Positions 23,822 to 32,638 are shown, counted from the stretch's first letter. The stretch is DNA of 41,491 bases from Oligoflexus sp. (GCA_014377445.1 JACMPP010000027.1:1-41491), one strand, 5' to 3'. Program-made: numbers and translations. The notes: a model not told the origin generated them from the sequence alone.

Positions 23822-24522
23822 AAAGACCGCGCGATGTATTCATGGGTGAAGATGAAGGGGCCTCCGATGCCTGGGAGCTTCTTTCCCCACGTTTGGCGGA
23901 AGCCAGACGCACTCGCATGATGCAGATCGTCCTGGAGCGTACGGCCTATATCAGGCTTTGCCTTCAGGACGTTCACGATCCGCACAACGTCGGGGCCTGC
24001 ATGCGCACGGCGGAAGCCAATGGCGTGCAGTACTGTGACTTCGTCAATCTCTATCAAAAGTTTCCCAAGACAACTTCGACCGTGGCCCGCGGGGCCAACA
24101 CCTGGCTTGATCTCTCGCGTTTCCGTGATCACGAAGCCTACGTTCGTGGCTTGAAAGAGCGTGGGTATAAGATCGCTGCGGCCTACCCAACGCAATGCTC
24201 CTACGAACTCGACACTTTGCCCATCGATCAACCGACCGCGGTGGTTTTGGGCAATGAAGGCGAAGGTCTTCACGATGCGTGGGCTCCGCATATCGATTAT
24301 CGTTTCTCGATACCCATGTATGGGATGACCGAGAGTTATAACGTTTCCGTGTCGGCCGCCTTGATTCTTTACAGTCTCGTTCAGCGTTGCCGTAAAGCCA
24401 TTCCATCCGACGAATTTTTTCTGCCGGAAAAAGCCCAGCATGCCCTCCTCAATCGCTGGGTTGCCAAGCATTCCCGCTCGCTTGAAAAAGAGCTTGAGAA
24501 TCTTCGGACACGGAAGTCTTGA
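23818..24522 (+). CDS. trmH: tRNA (guanosine-2'-O)-methyltransferase TrmH
   Basis: A 234-residue SPOUT-fold methyltransferase that methylates the ribose of G18 in tRNA using S-adenosylmethionine. Motif 1 is DVHDPHNVGACMRTAEANG, motif 2 AVVLGNEGEGLHD, and motif 3 IPMYGMTESYNVSVSAALILY, all in the right order and spacing for TrmH. The Arg of MRTAEA is the catalytic residue in the family. Second gene of the operon, overlapping the coiled-coil gene by 4 bp. Confidence 0.88.
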   Translation: MKRPRDVFMGEDEGASDAWELLSPRLAEARRTRMMQIVLERTAYIRLCLQDVHDPHNVGACMRTAEANGVQYCDFVNLYQKFPKTTSTVARGANTWLDLSRFRDHEAYVRGLKERGYKIAAAYPTQCSYELDTLPIDQPTAVVLGNEGEGLHDAWAPHIDYRFSIPMYGMTESYNVSVSAALILYSLVQRCRKAIPSDEFFLPEKAQHALLNRWVAKHSRSLEKELENLRTRKS

Positions 24523-24608
24523 TAACGGATCGGCGACTTAATCCTTCCCAGGAGCTGGGTCGTTCTGTTACACCTGAAGAAGTTTATGTTTTTTCGAGAG
24601 GATATTCC

Positions 24609-25370
24609 GTGAATGCTCGGCAATTATTATCGCTCTGTTTCGCCTCAGCTTTAGCCCTGTCCGCCGCGCGTTGTGTGACGCCGGCACCGGCCCAGTTTGG
24701 TGTCCAGGCGAATCACCTCGCGCATATCCCCGCACGCATCACGATTCTACCTTGTCAGAAGTGGCCCCAGGGCGCGCTCTACGTCGGCCAGAACAAAATT
24801 CAGTCCGCTGACAACGAAATGAAGGATCTTTGCACGAACCTCGATGCCTTTGTCCTCGCAGGTTTTGACGGCCAGCCCTATATGCGCGGTATCGCGCCGG
24901 CAGCGGTGAAAAAGCGTTTGGAACGCGATCCAAAAGGGGCTCAGCTCGATCAGTTGGACCAGCTTTGGTTTCGCCCAAGCCAGGTCTGCGAAGCCTGTCG
25001 CAATCCCACGAGCTATTATAAAAAAGTCGTGGCTTCCCGCGCCGACTGGCGTCAGTGGTTGAGTGCCGTCAGTCGCGAAACAGCGAGCAGCGATGCGGTC
25101 CTCATCCCATTCGTGGCGGAAACCCAGGGCAGTGTGATCGATGATCGCGGTCTCTATTACGCGACGCGCTCAGCTGAGATCGTGATGATCCTGGTCGACA
25201 CGAATAACGGCGAACTGATTTGGGCCGGCGGGAAAAAGGGCGAGATTCGCACACCGATCGAAAAGAAACCGGCTGATCCCAAGGCCGTTCCGCTCCCGTC
25301 CTGGGAAGAGTTGTACAAAAGGCTTTTCGTTCCAGAACTCTGGGCGGAATTTCCCGGTCGCCAAGGTTAA
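24609..25370 (+). CDS. Secreted protein or lipoprotein, possibly MXAN_6521/LA_1396-like
   Basis: A 253-residue protein. GTG at 24609 is preferred because AGAGGAT precedes it by 5 nt and a signal peptide (VNARQLLSLCFASALALSAARC) starts there; the frame is open back to 24519 but without such signals. The Cys after SAAR would be a poor lipobox. Later parts include ARITILPCQKWP, LWFRPSQVCEACRNP, DAVLIPFVAE and IVMILVDTNNGELIWAGG, the last being like the GNA1162/LA_1396 lipoproteins that report a parameter in an N-terminal Rossmann-like fold. Third gene of the operon, 86 bp after trmH; terminator follows. Confidence 0.6.
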   Translation: MNARQLLSLCFASALALSAARCVTPAPAQFGVQANHLAHIPARITILPCQKWPQGALYVGQNKIQSADNEMKDLCTNLDAFVLAGFDGQPYMRGIAPAAVKKRLERDPKGAQLDQLDQLWFRPSQVCEACRNPTSYYKKVVASRADWRQWLSAVSRETASSDAVLIPFVAETQGSVIDDRGLYYATRSAEIVMILVDTNNGELIWAGGKKGEIRTPIEKKPADPKAVPLPSWEELYKRLFVPELWAEFPGRQG

Positions 25371-25395
25371 ATCTTAATATATATCGATACCTTAG

Positions 25396-25430
25396 GGCTC
25401 ATTCTTTAAACCGAATGAGCCTTTGTTTTT
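25396..25430 (+). terminator. Strong terminator of the trmH operon
   Basis: GGCTCATTC-8 nt-GAATGAGCC, a perfect 9-bp stem, followed by TTTGTTTTT. Confidence 0.85.
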
Positions 25431-25528
25431 GCACCTGCCCGAAAAACGGGCTGTGGGCAAAACATGCCCCCCAAGTCCCTGCTACACTGTTATTGGAGTC
25501 AGATACTACCGATTTGAAGGAACACACT

Positions 25529-25747
25529 ATGCGCTTCATCTTAGCCTTACAGCTCGTTGCAACTTTGTCCCTAACGGCTTGCGCTGGAACGGGCGGCGGC
25601 GGTAGCGGTGGAACCAAAGGCAACGAAGCCGGTTCTCCGCCGATCAATAAAGAAGAAGAAAACGCTTATAAACGCGCGATTAACAAGTGCTACAAAACCG
25701 GTGGCTCACGCGTTATAAAAGTAGAAGGTCAGTTGATGTGCTACTAA
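25529..25747 (+). CDS. Short Gly-rich lipoprotein
   Basis: A 72-residue lipoprotein. The start at 25529 has AAGGA 8 nt upstream and opens MRFILALQLVATLSLTAC with lipobox LTAC. A Gly-rich spacer (GTGGGGSGGTKG) is followed by a 40-residue charged helix with two cysteines (NKCYKTGG, LMCY). The upstream in-frame codons overlap the terminator at 25396-25430 and are not coding. Not recognised. Confidence 0.6.
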   Translation: MRFILALQLVATLSLTACAGTGGGGSGGTKGNEAGSPPINKEEENAYKRAINKCYKTGGSRVIKVEGQLMCY

Positions 25748-26011
25748 GACCCCATGGTGTTTCCCAGAGCAGTCATCTCCGAGAGAGCCATCTCTCCGAG
25801 GCATCGTCTCGACATAGCGAGCGCATTCAATACAAATTGACAGCCTAGTAGACTCGCTATTCTTGAGACTTAGTCAGTCAATTCTGCAAATAAAAAGCTT
25901 TAGGGCGTCCGCCTTAGCTTGCCAATTCTCGCCGATCCAGTATGATTTAGAGCGCTTTTTTCCTTTCTTGGGGAAAGCTTACACTCTATCGTTTCACTGG
26001 AGGAACTCACC
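25748..26011. other. Intergenic region upstream of ndk
   Basis: 264 bp. GAGAGA-GCCA-TCTCTC (near 25783-25798) is a small hairpin just after the lipoprotein gene. TATGAT near 25941 is a possible -10 for ndk. Nothing else seen. Confidence 0.4.
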
Positions 26012-26431
26012 TTGGCTAAAGAATACACCCTCTCGATCATCAAGCCTGATGGCGTTGAGAGAAACCTCGTTGGCAAAATCGTTACATTGTTTGAAGCACA
26101 AGGCTTGTCCGTAGCCGGCATCAAAAAAGTCCAACTCGCACGCAAAGTGGCTGAAGAGTTTTACGGCGAACACCGTGAACGCAGCTTCTTCGGCGAGCTC
26201 GTTGACTTCATGGTTCGCAGCCCTGTCGTTGTGATCGCTCTACATGGTGAGAATGCGATTCAGAAGAACCGTGATATCATGGGCGCTACTAATCCGGCAC
26301 AAGCTGCAGAAGGTACCGTTCGTAAGCTCTTCGCCAAATCTATCGGTGAAAACACAGTTCACGGATCAGACTCTGCCAAAGCTTCGGAACGCGAAGTAGG
26401 TTTCTTCTTTGCCGCTAGTGAACTTCTCTAA
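26012..26431 (+). CDS. ndk: Nucleoside diphosphate kinase
   Basis: A 139-residue enzyme that transfers the gamma phosphate between nucleoside triphosphates and diphosphates through a phospho-His. The active site is NTVHGSDS (His117), with Lys11 in IKPDGVERN and the nucleotide loop GATNPAQA. The start is TTG at 26012, preceded by GGAGGA 7 nt upstream. It is the first gene of a tightly packed run with tex 23 bp downstream. Confidence 0.96.
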   Translation: MAKEYTLSIIKPDGVERNLVGKIVTLFEAQGLSVAGIKKVQLARKVAEEFYGEHRERSFFGELVDFMVRSPVVVIALHGENAIQKNRDIMGATNPAQAAEGTVRKLFAKSIGENTVHGSDSAKASEREVGFFFAASELL

Positions 26432-26454
26432 TTGCTAATACTGGAGCGGATCTT

Positions 26455-28941
26455 ATGATCAATCTCGTCGCTAAAATCTCAGCTGAACTCGGTTTGAAGG
26501 AATTTCAAGTGCACAACTCTGTTAAACTTTTGTTTGAAGAAGAGTGCACAATCCCCTTCGTGGCTCGTTACCGCAAAGAACAGACCGGCAGCATTGATGA
26601 AGTCGCGTTGCGAGACATTAGGGACCGCTACAACTATCTGACAGAACTCGAGACGAACAAGGTCAAGTACCTTAAAGTCGTCGAAGAGCACTGCAAAAAA
26701 AGCCCTGAGCTCATGGCCAAATTCCCTGAGCTCAAGGCTAAATTTGAAAAGTCCGAGACCAAGCAAGAGCTTGAGGATCTCTATCTTCCGTTCAAACCGA
26801 AACGCCGCACACGCGCGCAGATCGCCAAGGAAAAAGGTCTCGAGCCTCTACTCGACAAGATCCTGGCCGAAGCCGCAAGCATCACTGATCTGCAGGCCAT
26901 CGCCCTGCCTTTCGTTACGGCTGCAGAGGAGGCGATCGATCCAACTCTCAAAGTCGCTGATGTGAAGGCTGCTCTGGCCGGCGCTGCGGATATCTACGCA
27001 GAACGCGTCGCAGAAACCGCTGAGCTTCGCGCTCTCGTTCGTCAGATCTCTCAGGACTCGGGCGTTCTCGTGTCGAAGAAGATCGAAAGCGGCGAGCACG
27101 TAAATGAAGACGGCGAAGCAATCAAAGATCCTAAAGACAAGAAAATGAAGAAAACCGATCCATCGAAATACCAAAACTATTTCGATTATCGTGAACCGAT
27201 CAGCAAAGCGGCTTCCCACCGCGTGATGGCTGTTCGTCGCGGCGAGGCTGAAAAAGTCCTGCGCGTGGCGATCGACGTCGATGCTGAACGCATAGGAAGC
27301 GACCTGCGCACCGCGGCTCTCGTGGGCCGCAGCATGAGTCCGGAAGTCAAAGACTGGTTGACTAGCGTGATCGACGATTCCTATCGCCGGCTGCTCAGCC
27401 CTTCGATCGAAACTGAACTTCGTCTCTCCCTTAAACAAACGGCTGAGACGGAAGCCATTCGTGTGTTCTCTGAGAACCTCGAAAACCTTCTCCTCCTCCC
27501 GCCGATCCCTAACCATGTTGTTATGGGCGTCGATCCGGGCCTTCGTACCGGTTGCAAATTTGCAATCGTGAATGAGACCGGCAAACTCCTCCACAACACC
27601 ACGCTCATGACTGACCTCGGCGACCGTGAGACCAACAAGACCGTCGTGGCGAAAGCCGATGTTCTGAAAATGCTCAAAGACTTCGATGTGAAATACATCG
27701 CCGTCGGTAACGGAACGGGTAGCCGCGAAATCATGCGTTTGATCGCAGCGGTCATGAAAGAGAACGAACTGAAAGACATCAAGCGCCTCGTCGTCAACGA
27801 AGCCGGTGCCTCAGTTTACTCGACAATGGACATCGCCCGCGAAGAATTCCCTGATCTCGATCCTACGATCCGCAGTGCCGTGAGCATCGCGCGCCGTCTC
27901 CAGGATCCACTCGCGGAACTTGTAAAAATCGATCCCCGTTCGATCGGCGTTGGGCAGTACCAGCACGATGTGAACGTCACCAAACTGAAGACCAGTCTGG
28001 AAGAAGTGGTTGAATCTTGCGTAAACCGCGTTGGTGTCAACATCAACACAGCGTCTTACAAACTTCTCTCCTACGTTTCCGGCATCGGCGGCACGCTGGC
28101 CAAAAGCATCGTGGCCAAACGCGATAAAGACGGCAAATTCCTTAGCCGTAAGGACCTCACAGCGGTGAGCGGCCTAGGCCCTAAAGTCTTCCAACAGGCA
28201 GCAGGCTTCCTTCGCGTCCCAGAATCCCTGAACCCACTCGACAATTCATCGGTCCACCCTGAGGCTTATGAGACTCTCGATCAGATCGCTAAAGATCAGA
28301 ACAAAGAGATCAAAGACATCATCGGCAACAAAGCGATCGTGGAAGCGATTCCTTTGGAGCGTTATGTCTCTGAAAAACTCGGTATGCCGACCCTCCGCGA
28401 TATCGCGGCCGAGTTGATCAAACCGGGTCGTGACCCTCGTGAAGATGGCGCCCGTCTGATGTATTCCGATGATGTGGCGGAAATCGAAGATCTGAAAGTC
28501 GGCATGATACTCCCCGGCACCGTAACGAACGTCACCAACTTCGGGGCCTTCGTTGATATCGGTGTGCATCAGGACGGTCTCGTTCACATCTCCGAACTCG
28601 CGGATCACTTCGTTGACGATCCAGCAAAAGTCGTCGCGGTTGGCGAAGTCATCCAAATTCGTGTTATCGAAGTGGATATAGGGCGTCGTCGTATCGGCCT
28701 CAGCCGTCGCCTCGAAGGCAACAAACCTCAACAAGCGGCAGCAGCAACGCCGGCCCGTGAAGTCGCTCAAAGCGCTCAACGATCCACTCCGACTCTTTCC
28801 AAAAATACCGACCGCGGTCCGTTGAAGGCGCGCGATTCTCAAGGCAACCAAGCGCGCGGCTCGTCTAGCCAAACGCCACAGGCGCCTTCGAAAAAGTTCA
28901 CGATGGACGATCTTCTCTCTAAGTTTAATCAAAGGAAGTAA
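26455..28941 (+). CDS. tex: Transcription accessory protein Tex
   Basis: An 828-residue RNA-binding protein. N-terminal helical domain (FVARYRKEQTGSIDE at about 37-51), YqgF/RNase H-like domain from about residue 355 (MGVDPGLRTGCKFAIV, Asp360), helix-hairpin-helix segments (LLSYVSGIGGTLAKSIV, DLTAVSGLGPKVF), and an S1 domain at about 680-752 (PGTVTNVTNFGAFVDIG). The last 75 residues are a Pro/Ser/Gln-rich tail ending in a conserved-looking TMDDLLSKFNQRK. In E. coli and Bordetella Tex influences transcription and toxin expression. Downstream mtnP starts within 3 bp. Confidence 0.95.
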   Translation: MINLVAKISAELGLKEFQVHNSVKLLFEEECTIPFVARYRKEQTGSIDEVALRDIRDRYNYLTELETNKVKYLKVVEEHCKKSPELMAKFPELKAKFEKSETKQELEDLYLPFKPKRRTRAQIAKEKGLEPLLDKILAEAASITDLQAIALPFVTAAEEAIDPTLKVADVKAALAGAADIYAERVAETAELRALVRQISQDSGVLVSKKIESGEHVNEDGEAIKDPKDKKMKKTDPSKYQNYFDYREPISKAASHRVMAVRRGEAEKVLRVAIDVDAERIGSDLRTAALVGRSMSPEVKDWLTSVIDDSYRRLLSPSIETELRLSLKQTAETEAIRVFSENLENLLLLPPIPNHVVMGVDPGLRTGCKFAIVNETGKLLHNTTLMTDLGDRETNKTVVAKADVLKMLKDFDVKYIAVGNGTGSREIMRLIAAVMKENELKDIKRLVVNEAGASVYSTMDIAREEFPDLDPTIRSAVSIARRLQDPLAELVKIDPRSIGVGQYQHDVNVTKLKTSLEEVVESCVNRVGVNINTASYKLLSYVSGIGGTLAKSIVAKRDKDGKFLSRKDLTAVSGLGPKVFQQAAGFLRVPESLNPLDNSSVHPEAYETLDQIAKDQNKEIKDIIGNKAIVEAIPLERYVSEKLGMPTLRDIAAELIKPGRDPREDGARLMYSDDVAEIEDLKVGMILPGTVTNVTNFGAFVDIGVHQDGLVHISELADHFVDDPAKVVAVGEVIQIRVIEVDIGRRRIGLSRRLEGNKPQQAAAATPAREVAQSAQRSTPTLSKNTDRGPLKARDSQGNQARGSSSQTPQAPSKKFTMDDLLSKFNQRK

Positions 28942-28944
28942 GTG

Positions 28945-29823
28945 ATGGCGGTTAGCCTGCCCGTAAAACTCGGCATTATCGGTGGATCTGGCATTTATCA
29001 AATGCCAGGGGTGGAATTTATTCAAGAGCATGCGATCAGCACACCCTTCGGTGAGCCGAGCGACAAGATCATTGAAGGCCAGCTCCACGGTCGCACGGTG
29101 TATTTTCTTCCCCGTCATGGCAAGGGGCATCGCTTTACGCCATCGGAAGTCAATTATCGCGCCAACATCTATGCCTTGAAATCGCTCGGCGTCACCCATG
29201 TGCTGGCCGTTAGCGCGGTCGGCATTATGAAGGAACACATCTCGCCTGGCGATATGGTGATTCCGGATCAGATCTTCGATCGAACCAAAGGCAAACGCGC
29301 GGAGACCTTCTTCGGTGAAGGCATCGTGGGTCACTTCGAATTTGCTGATCCCTTCGATTCGACCTTCTGCAAATGGATTGAAAAAGCTGCGCGTTCGGTC
29401 ACCGACCGCGTGCATTTCGGTGGCGCCTATGTGTGCATGGAAGGCCCTGCCTTCTCCACCCGTGCTGAGTCGCATCACTACCGCGAAACGCTCCGTCCTG
29501 CTGTTATCGGCATGACCGCGATTCCGGAAGCGAAGCTCGCTCGTGAAGCCGAGATGTGCTACGGCATGCTCGCTCTCGCGACCGACTACGACTGCTGGCA
29601 CGAAGGCGAAGACGACGTTTCCGTTGAAGCGGTCCTGGCCGTTCTCAAAGGCAACGGCGAGAAAGCCAACAATATCGTGAGAGCTCTGATCAAAGACCTC
29701 CCCGAGAAGCATGAAAGTCGTATTTTCAGCATCGGGGCTTATGCAATCATGACCGCGCGCGATATGATTCCAGACCATCGCAAACAAGCTCTTGCTCTCC
29801 TCTGGGGTAAATACCTTGGCTGA
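28945..29823 (+). CDS. mtnP: S-methyl-5'-thioadenosine phosphorylase
   Basis: A 292-residue phosphorylase that splits methylthioadenosine into adenine and methylthioribose-1-phosphate, part of methionine salvage. Motifs: GIIGGSGIYQMPG, RHGKGHRFTPSEVNYRAN, LAVSAVGIM, MEGPAFSTRAESHHYR and GMTAIPEAKLAREAEM, then DYDCWH. AAGGAAG is 6 nt before ATG 28945; the in-frame GTG at 28942 is less likely. The adenine product can be re-used as in the purine salvage also touched by amn and ndk in this window. Confidence 0.93.
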   Translation: MAVSLPVKLGIIGGSGIYQMPGVEFIQEHAISTPFGEPSDKIIEGQLHGRTVYFLPRHGKGHRFTPSEVNYRANIYALKSLGVTHVLAVSAVGIMKEHISPGDMVIPDQIFDRTKGKRAETFFGEGIVGHFEFADPFDSTFCKWIEKAARSVTDRVHFGGAYVCMEGPAFSTRAESHHYRETLRPAVIGMTAIPEAKLAREAEMCYGMLALATDYDCWHEGEDDVSVEAVLAVLKGNGEKANNIVRALIKDLPEKHESRIFSIGAYAIMTARDMIPDHRKQALALLWGKYLG

Positions 29824-29848
29824 GGCCGGAGTCATCAGGGGGAGCCTC

Positions 29849-30268
29849 GTGCTCCCCATTTACTACGAAGACACGGACCTCTCCGGGTTCGTGTACCACT
29901 CCAACTATCTCAAATTCTTCGAGCGCGCGCGTGAGCACGTTATCGGTGTGAAGTTCCTTGCGGAACTCTACGATAATGGTGCTCACTTCGTTGTGCACAA
30001 GGCGAATTTGGAATATAGAACCCCGGTTCGTCATGGCGATCAACTCCTCGTCGAGACCTCCGGCACCTACTCGCGCTCGCCCGCCATCAGCTTTGAGCAG
30101 AATGCTTATGTGCTGGAAGATGGTGGCCAACGCCGCGCTGCGGTTCTCGGCCAAATCACGATCGTTGTTCTCAACGCCGAGCATCGCCCCGTCCGTATGC
30201 CCGACATCGTCATCCAAAAATTCGCGAATCATGTCCATGAGCGGCTTGATCTCAGCGGTTACAAGTAA
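29849..30268 (+). CDS. 4-hydroxybenzoyl-CoA-type (hotdog) thioesterase
   Basis: A 139-residue hotdog-fold acyl-CoA thioesterase of the YbgC type. YYEDTDLSGFVYHSNYLKFFERARE is the catalytic block (given in parts: YYEDTD, then VYHSNYLKFFERA), with Asp of EDTD the catalytic residue in YbgC. The start is uncertain: GTG at 29849 has GGGGGAG upstream and gives the family's usual length; TTG at 29816 would overlap mtnP by 8 nt. In other bacteria YbgC sits near tol-pal; here it is inside the mtnP run. No stop-codon gap to the next gene. Confidence 0.88.
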   Translation: MLPIYYEDTDLSGFVYHSNYLKFFERAREHVIGVKFLAELYDNGAHFVVHKANLEYRTPVRHGDQLLVETSGTYSRSPAISFEQNAYVLEDGGQRRAAVLGQITIVVLNAEHRPVRMPDIVIQKFANHVHERLDLSGYK

Positions 30269-31507
30269 GTGTCCCTAGCTCTCGATGAGCGCTACCGGGA
30301 AATCATAGGCTTTCTGAAGCCCTTTGAATCCCTGTGGCTGGGCTCGATTCTACCTCGCTGGCCGGAGTCGCGGACGTCGTTTCCAGAGGCTTGGCTCAGC
30401 TTTCTGGGCTCGCAGTCCTTTGAGGATCAACGGGCCTTTGAAGACGAACGGCCGATTCCCGGGATGCCGGAGGATCTGGCTTTGCTACTTGAGAGGGCAG
30501 GGCGGGTTTGTGAGCTTGAGAGTGTTGACGAAGCTTGGAGCTTGGCGGACATCGACGTGCAAGGACTCAATCTCAAGAAGCAGCACGAGATCAGTCGGCT
30601 TTTGCCTCTGCTCGCCAGCGAAGGCAAAGAGATCGAACGCGCCGTCGACATCGGGGGCGGCATGGGTCACCTCGCCAGGCTTTGCGTCAAGAATTTTGCC
30701 TGGGACTTTCACAGCATCGATCGTGATCCAGCGCTTCAGGACAAGGGCCGCTGGTGGCTGAATCGCAGCCGCGGGCTGGATAAGGCGAAGCTCTCGTTTG
30801 TGAATGCGGAGTTTTCGGAACAGGCTGATCCGCGCGTCGATGCTTTGTTTAATGGAGAAAAGAGCCTCAGCTTGGGTTTACACACCTGCGGAGGTCTGGC
30901 GTTAAGCCAGTTCCGCAAGAGCCTGGCGTCATCGCTCATCGTTAACTTCGGATGTTGTTATGACAAGATGAATTTGAGTGAAGATGTGAATCGATCCGCT
31001 CTCGCTCTAGAACTGAATCTGCCCTGGTCGCAATCGTCCCTGTTCCTCGCGACCCGAAGCCGGAAGGGCCTGAGCGTAGCTGAGTTCGCCTTGATGAAAC
31101 GGGTGAATGAGTATCGCTTTGCGATCGACCTTTTATTCCGAAAGCTTTATCCGCATCTGGGATTTGTCGTGGCAGGCGATGCTTCAAAGGTACTTTATGC
31201 GGGAGATTTTTCGCGGTATGTAATCGATCGTTTTGCACGTTGTAAATTGGAGCTTTCGTTGACGGCCGATGAGTTGAACGCATATTTTGCGAGTGATGTC
31301 ATACAGAAAGAAATCGCCGCCATCTTCGCCGCGCATATGCTGCAAAATCTCTTTGCCCGCCCCCTTGAATTGGCAATCCTTCATGATCGTGCTTTATGGC
31401 TCTCTGAACAGAATTATTCCGTTCGCCTCGTTCAGGTCTTCGATCGTGAACAATCTCCCCGGAATGTAGCTATCGTGGCTCATCTGACAAATGCTCGTAT
31501 TTCATAG
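30269..31507 (+). CDS. METTL25-like (Methyltransf_32) SAM-dependent methyltransferase
   Basis: A 412-residue protein. GTG at 30269 follows the thioesterase stop TAA with no gap, so coupling is likely; no strong Shine-Dalgarno. Motif I is VDIGGGMGHL (126-135), then LHTCGGLA (204-211) and NFGCCYDKM (226-234), the HTCG and CCY motifs that identify the METTL25/RRNAD1 group of PF13679. Eukaryotic members methylate unknown or protein targets; the bacterial substrate is not known. The N-terminal 120 residues (with GLNLKKQHEISRLLP) are typical of this group. Last gene of the ndk-tex-mtnP run. Confidence 0.78.
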   Translation: MSLALDERYREIIGFLKPFESLWLGSILPRWPESRTSFPEAWLSFLGSQSFEDQRAFEDERPIPGMPEDLALLLERAGRVCELESVDEAWSLADIDVQGLNLKKQHEISRLLPLLASEGKEIERAVDIGGGMGHLARLCVKNFAWDFHSIDRDPALQDKGRWWLNRSRGLDKAKLSFVNAEFSEQADPRVDALFNGEKSLSLGLHTCGGLALSQFRKSLASSLIVNFGCCYDKMNLSEDVNRSALALELNLPWSQSSLFLATRSRKGLSVAEFALMKRVNEYRFAIDLLFRKLYPHLGFVVAGDASKVLYAGDFSRYVIDRFARCKLELSLTADELNAYFASDVIQKEIAAIFAAHMLQNLFARPLELAILHDRALWLSEQNYSVRLVQVFDREQSPRNVAIVAHLTNARIS

Positions 31508-31525
31508 ATCGAATCGATGATTTTT

Positions 31526-31541
31526 CCTGCCCCAGGGCAGG
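31526..31541. other. Tight GC hairpin after the methyltransferase gene
   Basis: CCTGCCC-CA-GGGCAGG, a perfect 7-bp stem with a 2-nt loop, 18 nt after the stop. No following T-run, so termination is not assured. Confidence 0.4.
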
Positions 31542-31558
31542 ACTTCCTTGGGGAAGGC

Positions 31559-31860
31559 GGATGGTAAGGATTCGTTACAAAAGTCCCCATCTTGGCTGTA
31601 AGTCTTACGGATCAATGGTTCTACAAGTGGATGCCTATCCGTAGCATTCCTAATACTATGAATGGGAAGTTCAAAAAGATGTCTCTTACCGACTTTTTGC
31701 ACTTTGATTTTTTCACTGGTTTTTGCACTCTTGAAAGCTGCTTGGGCTTGTTTTGCAGGCCTTCTAGAACAGGAGTGCAAATAGCTATACTTTTTGCACT
31801 CCCAGCTTCGAGTTGTCAGGTGCGGAAGATGGTGCATTCTGTATCAAATCCTTACCATCC
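31559..31860 (+). promoter_or_regulatory. Repeat-rich control region bounded by a 14-bp inverted repeat
   Basis: GGATGGTAAGGATT (31559-31572) is matched perfectly by its reverse complement at 31847-31860. Inside, TTTTTGCACT occurs at 31694-31703, 31720-31729 and 31791-31800. The last copy forms one arm of a 31-bp palindrome, GGAGTGCAAA-11 nt-TTTGCACTCC (31772-31802), which encloses TATACT (31786-31791). Repeats plus a promoter inside a palindrome look like an iteron/operator region of a replicon or an autoregulated gene. Confidence 0.5.
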
Positions 31861-32053
31861 CCCTTTTCCGCTAGAAGCTTTGACGAAGTCACAAAGCTAT
31901 GTCCCGGACCCTGTTTCTTGTGAAGTCTCCGCTGAATCGGAAGATGAGGCACAGAGAGATGCTGCAAAGGGGGCTCCTCTGGATATGGTAAGTAGCGAGA
32001 GTGAGATCCAACCAGCCCATAAGCAAGGGGCACAGGGGGGAACCTCCCCCTGA
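31829..32053 (+). pseudogene. 5' part of a broken island gene
   Basis: ATG at 31829 (GCGGAAG upstream) opens a 74-codon frame with acidic, disordered composition (VSAESEDEAQRDAAKG, MVSSESEIQPAHKQ). It ends in TGA at 32051 just after a G6 run (32035-32040). The frame one base further on continues with the same kind of sequence (EPPPDSSSEPLECSDRSDD) for 180 codons. CAGGGGG-6 nt-CCCCCTG forms a hairpin exactly here. I read the two frames as one gene split by a single-base indel, or by programmed frameshifting. No family recognised. Confidence 0.45.
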
Positions 32054-32540
32054 TTCGAGTTCTGAACCGCTAGAATGCTCAGATCGAAGCGATGACTTTT
32101 TAGGTTGGCTCAAAAAGATTGCTCCAAATGCCCTTGAAAGAGATTCAGCGGCAATAAAACCGAGCGATAAAAGTTGCAAAATGAGACGTGGCGCGGAAAT
32201 TATACCAATTTTTAGATTAGGAAATCCTGCTTTATCTCCCGAAACGAGAATTTCTCTTCGAGAACTTAGAAAAAGAAATTGCCGGGAAATTGATCCATTG
32301 GACCGTTTCGAGAAAGCACTTCAACGCTGTCAGGGAGCAGATGAGAAGATCGTCGCTGTTCTTATGAGAGAACACGAGAGACTTTGCCAAGCAAAAATTC
32401 TAAGGCAACGCTATGTTGCTCCAGATGGGGCTTTCAAGCGCCTTAGCGAAGCCTTTTCATTTGTTTCTGAGATGATGAGACGAGAAGTTCTCCTCGTAGT
32501 GCGAGGCTTGGACAGCAAAACATTGGGCCATCTCGATTAG
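32001..32540 (+). pseudogene. 3' part of the broken island gene, with an in-frame TAG
   Basis: A frame of 179 codons from a weak GTG at 32001. After the acidic linker it encodes a folded-looking, basic helical part: LGWLKKIAPNALERDS, RRGAEIIPIFRLGN, SLRELRKRNCREIDPLDRFEKAL, EHERLCQAKILRQRYV. It ends at TAG 32538. The same frame stays open and protein-like beyond it (AELRAIPNVINVFFGQMRTS, then DEDDTYLEEDQ) until it runs into the 3' end of vapC at 32639, so the TAG is probably a mutation and the end truncated by the adjoining module. The join of the fragments would give about 270 residues. Possible plasmid replication or partition protein by context only. Confidence 0.45.
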
Positions 32541-32638
32541 GCAGAGTTACGGGCGATACCCAATGTAATTAATGTGTTTTTTGGACAGATGCGAACTTCA
32601 AACACTCTCGATGAAGATGATACATATTTAGAAGAGGA

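Noticed and set aside
24519..24608. TTG start for the lipoprotein after trmH
   Set aside because: The 30 extra residues have no signal-like property, and GTG 24609 has its own ribosome site plus a signal peptide.
26848..27594. 248-codon minus-strand frame inside tex
   Set aside because: Antisense to tex; no motif and no ribosome site.
28246..29859. 537-codon minus-strand open frame
   Set aside because: Antisense to the end of tex and all of mtnP, both clear families. High-GC codon bias often opens this frame.
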